Below, piece by piece: positions 22,078 through 25,951 of a stretch of 25,951 nucleotides of DNA. Both the position numbers and the translations under genes were made by a program. The notes under the pieces were generated by a model. The model was given only the letters and a program-made list of their open reading frames with translations. It was not told the DNA's origin and did not search any database. How positions within the stretch are numbered: the first letter of the stretch is position 1; every line of letters begins with the position of its first letter. This DNA is from a virus, in the IMG/VR virus record IMGVR_UViG_3300025112_000159, positions 1-25,951 of that record. One strand, given 5' to 3'.

Positions 22078-22340
22078 TTCGCCATCTCCGGTTTTCTCTG
22101 GGAGAAGCCCCAGATGTATTTCTTCCCCTGTGTCAGTTCGTAGGGCCACTTCTCCGCGTCCGCAAACGCCTCGAGCGGGTCTTTACGGGAGCTGCAGGCG
22201 GTGATTCTGGTGACCCAGGTAGAGCGATCGGATTTCGGATCGCCGATCTTGGCCCCCCACTGGAAGTCCAGATGCCATAGCCCGTTCTCCTCGTACTGAA
22301 AGGCGACAATGAAGTCTGGGCCGTCTCTCACTTCAATCAA
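22074..22340 (-). CDS. Small soluble protein, unknown
   Basis: 88 residues with a probable TTG start at 22340; the start is uncertain because the frame stays open upstream and no strong ribosome site is visible. The content looks folded: FIVAFQYEENGLWHLDFQWG, then STWVTRITACSS and EKWPYELTQGKKYIWGF, with many aromatic residues. The stop is ATGA-coupled to the next membrane peptide. Not recognised. Confidence 0.7.
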   Translation of the reverse strand: MIEVRDGPDFIVAFQYEENGLWHLDFQWGAKIGDPKSDRSTWVTRITACSSRKDPLEAFADAEKWPYELTQGKKYIWGFSQRKPEMAK

Positions 22341-22377
22341 AACTGATGGGCATCGAACAATGCTCTGACTTGCTTGT

Positions 22378-22479
22378 TCACAGGTCGTCGTCCTCAGTCT
22401 CTTCGAGATAGGCGCCGTAGAAGGTTACGATCACGTAAAGAGCTGCCAGCCCACCAGCGACGCAGGCTAAGGCCATCAT
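22378..22479 (-). CDS. 33-residue membrane peptide with acidic tail
   Basis: ATGA-coupled to the upstream gene, with a tandem ATG ATG start. A hydrophobic segment (MALACVAGGLAALYVIVTFY) is followed by an acidic end (YLEETEDDDL). A 37-base gap without a clear gene follows (a 14-codon GTG frame at 22377 is too weak to call). Confidence 0.6.
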   Translation of the reverse strand: MMALACVAGGLAALYVIVTFYGAYLEETEDDDL

Positions 22480-22712
22480 TGGTGATCTTCCAGTGCTTCA
22501 GGTCGAATCATAGACCAGTGTCCACCGCGAGGAGTGTAGACAGCCTTGGCCAGGCCAGCGGCCCACCCTGTTTCCCAGTACGTGGGCCTCTCTTCCTCAA
22601 ACGTGACGTAGTAACAGTGCCACAGCCACGGACTCCAGTTGTGATTGCGCTTCCAGAAGTAAAAGCCTTCCTTCTGCGGCAGTTCACGTGTCCACCAACG
22701 AGGATGTTTCAT
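22476..22712 (-). CDS. 78-residue aromatic-rich protein, unknown
   Basis: The ATG at 22712 has a perfect AGGAGG site and overlaps the stop of the preceding peptide (ATGA). It has about ten Trp residues (WW, YFWKRNHNW, PWLWHCYY, WETGW), a pattern of small beta-barrel phage proteins that resemble DUF551-type proteins (W-h-x-R-x-P-x-x-g-x-Y). That link is a weak pattern match. The N-terminal RELPQKEGFYFW fits it. Confidence 0.75.
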   Translation of the reverse strand: MKHPRWWTRELPQKEGFYFWKRNHNWSPWLWHCYYVTFEEERPTYWETGWAAGLAKAVYTPRGGHWSMIRPEALEDHQ

Positions 22713-22819
22713 AACGCCTCCTTGCATACGAGATACAGCACTACGAGCATGAAGGCCCACACGCCGATCACGAGGTAACACCAACTCCGCTTGCTCTGGC
22801 ATATGCCACACCGTGTCAT
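22709..22819 (-). CDS. 36-residue membrane peptide with N-terminal CxxC
   Basis: TGATG-coupled to the upstream gene and ATGA-coupled to the downstream one. MTRCGICQSKRSW has a C4-x2-C7 pair and basic charge, then one membrane segment (YLVIGVWAFMLVVLYLV). The downstream gene's AGGAGG site lies in its last codons. Confidence 0.68.
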   Translation of the reverse strand: MTRCGICQSKRSWCYLVIGVWAFMLVVLYLVCKEAL

Positions 22820-23151
22820 CACTCTCCTTCCAGTCGTTCGATAGCAGTGAGGGGATCGGGATCGACCTTGCTGATCGTGCCGTCCGAGTTGGCCTGTAGG
22901 ACTGCGCCGGGGAGGCGTCCTGCGGCCCCCAGTTCGTGGGTGCGACTAAGAGGTTGCTGCTTGAAAGGGATGAGCACCTGGGGACACTTACGGGCTGCCG
23001 CCTTCCAGCAGCCGAGTGCCTTGCGGAGATCCTCGATACCGACGACGTAGCCGTCAACGAGAGTGGTCTCGTCGTCCAGGTTGTCGCCGGTCTCGACGGT
23101 GGACTCGTCGAGCGACTGCAGCAGCTGCACGGCAGCCTCACATAAGGTCAT
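22819..23151 (-). CDS. Small soluble protein, unknown
   Basis: 110 residues. The ATG at 23151 is preceded by GGAGAGGTGAGG; a longer version from 23208 lacks a ribosome site. An N-terminal helix (TLCEAAVQLLQSLDEST) and an acidic loop (NLDDETTLVDGYVVGIEDL) are followed by a basic Cys-containing stretch (KALGCWKAAARKCPQVLIP) and a C-terminal part ending in TAIERLEGE. Not recognised. Confidence 0.75.
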   Translation of the reverse strand: MTLCEAAVQLLQSLDESTVETGDNLDDETTLVDGYVVGIEDLRKALGCWKAAARKCPQVLIPFKQQPLSRTHELGAAGRLPGAVLQANSDGTISKVDPDPLTAIERLEGE

Positions 23152-23158
23152 GGTCGCC

Positions 23159-23236
23159 TCACCTCTCCATGTAGAATCCGTCACAGAAATCACAGAAATC
23201 ACTGCCATCGCGGTCGTAGAGAAGCATAACCGACAT
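23159..23236 (-). CDS. 25-residue mini-ORF with CxxC, doubtful
   Basis: Open frame (starts MSVMLLYDRDG) with FCDFCDGF encoded by a 9-base tandem repeat, ending seven bases before the next gene's ATG. No ribosome site is visible. Listed only because neighbouring mini-ORFs are packed the same way; it may equally be leader sequence. Confidence 0.3.
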   Translation of the reverse strand: MSVMLLYDRDGSDFCDFCDGFYMER

Positions 23237-23285
23237 AAAGTATTGGGAGCGGTAACCCCAGTGTGGGGAAGGAGTTACGTCTTCA

Positions 23286-23327
23286 GGGGGACGGTGAGTG
23301 TCAAACTCACTGTACCCCCCCTTTTTT
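23286..23327 (+). terminator. Plus-strand-facing intrinsic terminator
   Basis: GGGG, one mismatch, then ACG-GTGAGT pairs with ACTCAC-TGT and CCCC around a gtcaa loop, followed by TTTTTT on the plus strand. On the minus strand no T run follows. No convincing plus-strand gene ends here. The surrounding stretch 23237-23411 holds no gene I can support. Confidence 0.65.
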
Positions 23328-23400
23328 GCTATTCGGATTTTTTTGCTGCAAAAGCCCTTCTCTTCTCTTAACTACCCTTTACTACTCTATGAGACATTTT

Positions 23401-23447
23401 CCTACAGACCGTTACGACCGCGTAACAAACTGTATACGATCTGTAGG
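23401..23447. other. Nested inverted repeat
   Basis: Outer arms CCTACAGA (23401-23408) and TCTGTAGG (23440-23447) enclose a second stem GTTACG/CGTAAC (23411-23426) and the palindrome gtatac. It lies in an AT-richer gap and could be an operator, a structured RNA or part of an origin. Function unknown. Confidence 0.55.
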
Positions 23448-23618
23448 CATTCTGCTACGGGCTCTGTGTGAGAAAGCAGGGGAGCTGGCCCTTTGCGCCA
23501 TCAGCGCGGTGCCAACCCAGAGCACTGCCAGGCGATCAACCCTCACAGCAACAGCTCTCGGCTCCCTGCCACCAGATGCCCAGGTGACCCTACCTGCAGA
23601 ACCTGCAAAAGCCTTCAT
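23412..23618 (-). CDS. Possible 68-residue basic protein
   Basis: The ATG at 23618 has GGAGG eight bases upstream, which is the main support. The translation (starts MKAFAGSAGRVTWASGG) is Ala/Arg/Val/Ser-rich without clear structure and ends inside the nested inverted repeat. It could be a real small protein or a chance frame. Confidence 0.4.
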   Translation of the reverse strand: MKAFAGSAGRVTWASGGREPRAVAVRVDRLAVLWVGTALMAQRASSPAFSHRARSRMPTDRIQFVTRS

Positions 23619-23660
23619 ACCCAGATCCTCCAGATCCAGAACCAGGCCAGGTGCTCGTGT

Positions 23661-23924
23661 CTATGATCGAGGCGTGTCCATTATCACCATCGGGGTCTGC
23701 GGGCCGATCCAGCCGCCCAGGACGTTGAAATCGATCCATTCTACGCTCTCCTCTCGATCCATGCCGCCTGCAATGAAGACGTCCACGAGTTTCTCGTAGG
23801 AGTAGATCGCCACTGGCGGACAGGAACACCTGGCGCCCACGCCCACGAGCGCATCATCGCAGTTGTCGTAGAAGAGCAGCGTCTCTTCGTCGTCGATGAT
23901 AGCAATAGCTTCTTCTTGAGTCAT
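23661..23924 (-). CDS. Small acidic protein, unknown
   Basis: 87 residues. MTQEEAIAIIDDEETLLFYDN begins an acidic alpha/beta sequence. It continues with CDDALVGVGARCSCPP (three Cys), then YSYEKLVDVFIAGGMDREESVEWIDFNVLGGWIG. The content is coherent and unlike a shadow frame. Its ATG overlaps the stop of an 18-codon mini-ORF (ATGA), and three 12-base-spaced repeats lie immediately upstream. Not recognised. Confidence 0.75.
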   Translation of the reverse strand: MTQEEAIAIIDDEETLLFYDNCDDALVGVGARCSCPPVAIYSYEKLVDVFIAGGMDREESVEWIDFNVLGGWIGPQTPMVIMDTPRS

Positions 23925-23977
23925 GGCCGTTTCAAAGCGGGTTTCAAAAGCCGTTTCAAACTGGAAAAATTATTCAT
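23921..23977 (-). CDS. 18-residue basic mini-ORF with LKR repeats
   Basis: ATGA-coupled on both sides. The peptide (start MNNFSS) contains LKR, LLKP and ALKR in a four-residue rhythm encoded by the 12-base repeat. It could be an amphipathic peptide or only a coupling leader. Confidence 0.4.
   Translation of the reverse strand: MNNFSSLKRLLKPALKRP
23929..23960. repeat. Three GTTTCAAA repeats at exact 12-base spacing
   Basis: GTTTCAAA occurs at 23929, 23941 and 23953 with four-base spacers, ending five bases before the ATG of the 87-residue gene. Regular near-helical-turn spacing suggests iterons or regulator sites, or simply the codon repeat of the mini-ORF. Confidence 0.75.
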
Positions 23978-24021
23978 GCGGACCTATCAATTTGGGCCCC
24001 ATCGCCGACCTCCGCATTCAT
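23974..24021 (-). CDS. 15-residue coupled mini-ORF
   Basis: Begins ATGA-coupled to the TerS-like stop and ends ATGA-coupled to the LKR mini-ORF. The peptide starts MNAEVGDGAQ. Its only support is exact coupling at both ends. It may carry ribosomes across the gap to the 87-residue gene. Confidence 0.35.
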   Translation of the reverse strand: MNAEVGDGAQIDRSA

Positions 24022-24692
24022 TCTGGAGGTTCACCCCCCCCTTCCTCTCCTCCAGCCACAGGGAGGCCGAGAGCCGGCTGCTGTCCCTCCTCACACGAGG
24101 TGCAGCCCTCTCCACTGCAGCTCCCACACCTCTGCTGTCCCTCTGAGGGCACGGGTTCGATAGTATCGATAACCCCCGTTATCGTTAGTATCTCTCCTCT
24201 GAGCAGCCCGATCAGGTCGTCGATGCTCGCGACCCCGTGCTTCTCCTTCATTTCGACCAGCCACAGGGCCGCAAGCTCTGCCTGATCAGCCCTGTCATCT
24301 ACCTCCTGCAGCCCCTGCTGCTGCCCATCGCCTACCCCAAACATGCCCCGGTTGCGCCCGAGTAGCTCGATGGCCCTGTTGGAGGGAGCATAGTCGCCTT
24401 GGGCCCTGCTCTCTATCGCATTGGCCTGGAGGAACTTAGCGAGGGCCTCGTCGCCCCAGACCTCCTCGTCCTGCTGCAGGATGCGCTTCTCAATCGCAGC
24501 CCTGAGAGCCCGCAGACGCTCCTGCACTGTCTGGGTCATGTGATACCGGGCAGCGTTGCCGGAGTCAGGGGTGAATCCGACCTCCTCGTAGGCTTCCTCG
24601 GGTGAGAGCCCGGTGAGGATGTAGTAGCAGTAGACCTCCTTCTTGAGGTCAGTGGTGGTCAGGTGGGTCCTTTCGGGGTCACGCTTGGGCAC
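24018..24692 (-). CDS. Terminase small subunit-like protein with C-terminal Cys cluster
   Basis: 224 residues from a GTG at 24692 with GGAGGAG upstream. The N-terminal helix-turn-helix region (VYCYYILTGLSPEEAYEEVGF, then NAARYHMTQTVQERL) and the later AIELLGRNRGMF (107-118) are hallmarks of Terminase_2-type small subunits, which recognise packaging sites and regulate TerL. It is about 4.6 kb upstream of terL, farther than usual. The C-terminal tail carries C189, C192, C197 and C200 (CGSCSGEGCTSC), a possible zinc knuckle not typical of the family, then Gly/Glu/Pro. An alternative reading is a general phage DNA-binding protein. Confidence 0.72.
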   Translation of the reverse strand: MPKRDPERTHLTTTDLKKEVYCYYILTGLSPEEAYEEVGFTPDSGNAARYHMTQTVQERLRALRAAIEKRILQQDEEVWGDEALAKFLQANAIESRAQGDYAPSNRAIELLGRNRGMFGVGDGQQQGLQEVDDRADQAELAALWLVEMKEKHGVASIDDLIGLLRGEILTITGVIDTIEPVPSEGQQRCGSCSGEGCTSCEEGQQPALGLPVAGGEEGGGEPPE

Positions 24693-24801
24693 GTCTGTCT
24701 CCTCCGTCCCCCCCGACCGCCACCCCGGCGGAGAGCCTCTGTCTGTAGTGTGTCTCTCTGCACTGCAGCTGGTACAGGAGTGAGAGCGGGTCCACGTTCA
24801 T
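24679..24801 (-). CDS. 40-residue coupled protein, unknown
   Basis: The ATG at 24801 overlaps the zinc-ribbon stop (ATGA) and the stop lies 14 bases inside the TerS-like gene, whose ribosome site it contains. The sequence has a helical N-terminus (DPLSLLYQLQCRETHYRQRL) and a Gly/Arg-rich end. Not recognised. Confidence 0.6.
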   Translation of the reverse strand: MNVDPLSLLYQLQCRETHYRQRLSAGVAVGGDGGDRRAQA

Positions 24802-25112
24802 AAGGTGCCTCGCCTGGGTCTGCCTCTGTGACCCCACGCATCGGGTCTCGAGTCGAGTTCCGTCTTCAGTGCCTTGAGCCGCCTCAGCAGCCACCGCTTC
24901 AGCGGCGACCGCGCCTTCCTGCCTGAGCCTCTGCCTCCCTGCCACAACACCTCACCTCGCCGGTGCCGGGTATGGCACCGGCTGCACTGCCAACATGCCC
25001 TGCCGGCGTGTTCGCCGGCGCGGTGGGGCGTGGACCGTTGGCAGCGCGGGCAGCGGAGCTCCCGCGTCAGGTCAGACACCGGCTTGGGACCACGGGGCAT
25101 GATGGTGCTCAC
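24798..25112 (-). CDS. Zinc-ribbon protein, first gene of the minus-strand array
   Basis: 104 residues from a GTG at 25112, or 100 from the ATG at 25100. Cysteine pairs CPRC (21-24) and CSRC (43-46), with HTRHRRGE, form a classic zinc ribbon such as in small transposase-like or transcription-related proteins. The C-terminus is strongly basic (WLLRRLKALKTEL). DNA or RNA binding is likely. As the first minus gene next to the divergent region it could be an early regulator. Confidence 0.75.
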   Translation of the reverse strand: MSTIMPRGPKPVSDLTRELRCPRCQRSTPHRAGEHAGRACWQCSRCHTRHRRGEVLWQGGRGSGRKARSPLKRWLLRRLKALKTELDSRPDAWGHRGRPRRGTL

Positions 25113-25178
25113 TTGGACAGGTGGGAAAAATGTGCCGGGGGGTCAGCTGCCTTTTGGACCCATTTTCGGGCTCCCAGG

Positions 25179-25210
25179 CAACTTTTTTTGCCCCTCTGTG
25201 AAAAAAGTTG
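25179..25210. other. AT-rich inverted repeat in the divergent intergenic region
   Basis: CAACTTTTTT (25179-25188) and AAAAAAGTTG (25201-25210) are perfect 10-base arms around a 12-base loop. It lies between the divergent genes, so it is more likely an operator or easily melted site than a terminator. A weak TTGTAA/TAATAT promoter-like pair (25208-25234) overlaps its right arm. Confidence 0.55.
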
Positions 25211-25275
25211 TAAGTCGCTCTCCTGCGGTAATATACCACAGCCGCTACACCTCTGTCCACCCTTCATTTGCCCAT

Positions 25276-25321
25276 TTGCCTGCAGGCAAGGCCTTGACAG
25301 GTGTAGCGAAGGGTATACCTT
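25276..25321 (+). promoter_or_regulatory. Sigma-70-like promoter with adjacent 14-bp palindrome operator
   Basis: A consensus -35 TTGACA (25294-25299) is followed by TATACCTT (25314-25321), giving a 14-16 base spacing depending on which hexamer is used. A perfect palindrome TTGCCTGCAGGCAA (25276-25289) ends four bases before the -35 box, a typical place for a repressor or activator site. It would drive the two plus-strand genes 36 bases downstream. Confidence 0.5.
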
Positions 25322-25356
25322 GGGCACTGCAACACACACACCACACACCAGACAGG

Positions 25357-25770
25357 ATGGCAACGAAGATGACACGGCGGATCGCGGAACCCCGGACAGC
25401 ATTCAAGCTGCTGACCCTGCACAAGGACGGCAGCGTCGGCAGTCTCTTCATCCACCGCCGGAACCGGCTGACCGTGGGCGGCGAGATGCTGCCCGCCGAG
25501 AACCACCCGACCAAGGGCTACGCCGAGCGCATGGGATGGCACTGCTGCCGCACCCCGGAAGCCCCCCACCTGAGCCCCAAGGGCAGGGTGTGGGCGGAGG
25601 TCGTGGTCGCGGACTACGTCGAGGTCGAGCGTCCCGAGTGTCAGGGCGGCACATGGCTCCTCGCCAATCAGATGCGGGTGGTCAGGCTGCTCGACGAGCC
25701 TGTAGTCGAAGCCGATGAGAGCCCGACCGACCTCTTCGCCGGTCGCATCTCCTTCAAGGTGAGTGCCTGA
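25357..25770 (+). CDS. Conserved phage-type hypothetical protein
   Basis: 137 residues from the ATG at 25357 (weak site caccagacagg); an ATG four codons later is an alternative. The sequence has a strand-rich core: FKLLTLHKDGSVGSLFI, ENHPTKGYAERMGWHCC, then HLSPKGRVWAEVVVADYVEVERPE and WLLANQMRVVRLL. I have seen this pattern (kDGS-gpLFI, GwHc, APHLs-kGRvWa) among unnamed phage proteins, but know no function. Its stop is two bases before the next ATG. Confidence 0.82.
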   Translation: MATKMTRRIAEPRTAFKLLTLHKDGSVGSLFIHRRNRLTVGGEMLPAENHPTKGYAERMGWHCCRTPEAPHLSPKGRVWAEVVVADYVEVERPECQGGTWLLANQMRVVRLLDEPVVEADESPTDLFAGRISFKVSA

Positions 25771-25771
25771 C

Positions 25772-25951
25772 ATGACTACCTCGCAGATGAACCTCTTCGA
25801 CTCCTTCGAGCACCGCCTGAACGTGGGCGCTGATGCTGACAAGGCGGAGTGGGGCAAGCTCATGGGCGCTGCCAAGGTGAAGCGGACCATCCCCGCCATG
25901 GACCTGACCCGGTTTCACCTCATCCTCATCTCGACCTCCGCCGGCAAGGAG
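25772..25951 (+). CDS. PP-loop ATPase, PAPS reductase-like (partial, C-terminus beyond window)
   Basis: 60 codons from the ATG at 25772 to the edge. After a polar N-terminus, residues 50-60 form strand plus loop LILISTSAGKE. This matches the N-type ATP pyrophosphatase PP-loop (SxGxDS-like; phage versions often read STSAGKDSQ), used by PAPS reductases, DndC/DpdC-like DNA-modification enzymes and tRNA thiolases. The Glu instead of Asp is a small deviation. Which substrate it uses cannot be told from this fragment. Confidence 0.6.
   Translation, partial: MTTSQMNLFDSFEHRLNVGADADKAEWGKLMGAAKVKRTIPAMDLTRFHLILISTSAGKE

Noticed and set aside
22341-22377. 14-codon GTG frame between two small genes
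   Set aside because: No ribosome site and no exact coupling to the following gene; too little support.
23274-23307. Minus-strand TTGACA inside the hairpin 23286-23321 as a promoter
   Set aside because: The hexamer at proper spacing is GACGTA, too far from a -10 box; the sequence is explained by the stem.
25264-25899. 211-codon minus-strand open frame
   Set aside because: Antisense to the two plus-strand genes, which have better composition and a recognisable PP-loop.
1-25951. tRNA genes, CRISPR arrays, insertion sequences or an integrase
   Set aside because: I looked for cloverleaf-like arms, regular spacer repeats, transposase or integrase motifs and found none; a negative by eye is not proof.

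Overview
The window is part of a tailed double-stranded DNA bacteriophage genome with high GC (about 60% by eye). Nearly all coding capacity is on the minus strand, as one tightly packed array running from about 25.1 kb down to the left edge. Two plus-strand genes start at the right edge behind a divergent intergenic region. The virion genes (small terminase-like protein, large terminase, P22-size portal, scaffold-like protein, DUF4043/N4-gp56-like capsid protein, adaptor-like and stabilisation/nozzle-like tail proteins, two very large coiled-coil virion proteins) point to a short-tailed phage. The host should be a Gram-negative bacterium, because the phage encodes an outer-membrane beta-barrel of the DUF3078 type and a Pal/OmpA-like lipoprotein. 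DUF3078 is known mainly from Bacteroidota and relatives, so a host in the wider FCB group is my inference; it is not proven.

Layout in minus-strand transcription order. (1) 25.1-20.1 kb is an early/lysis-side region of many very small genes: a zinc-ribbon protein, a TerS-like protein, a run of mini-ORFs, several 32-64 residue single-membrane-segment proteins, and an M15-type endolysin. (2) 20.1-17.8 kb holds a DNA methyltransferase and the large terminase. (3) 17.8-14.1 kb is an accessory block with a secreted protein, a winged-helix protein, a 321-residue unknown, a membrane-anchored protein, the DUF3078-like barrel, an HNH protein and the Pal-like lipoprotein. It ends at a clear intrinsic terminator (13953-14001). 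(4) 13.86 kb to the left edge is the structural operon: duplicated basic proteins, portal, zinc-binding protein, GTA-type spike-base protein, scaffold, capsid protein, a signal-peptide protein, a protein with a peripheral-subunit-binding domain, adaptor, nozzle and two giant virion proteins.

Almost every adjacent gene pair overlaps by ATGA, TTGA, TGATG or TAATG, so translational coupling is the main organising principle. I used it to recover many genes shorter than 50 codons and to correct several starts. The few real gaps (13859-14091, 10115-10273, 7243-7325, 23237-23411, 25113-25356) all contain strong hairpins, terminators or palindromes.

The most unusual features are: the envelope-directed gene block (barrel plus Pal-like lipoprotein plus exported proteins); a Sec-signal protein directly after the capsid gene; an acyltransferase-type E3-binding domain in a head-tail-region protein; a G8 tract whose -1 slip would fuse a membrane anchor to the endolysin; and a chain of coupled mini-ORFs.
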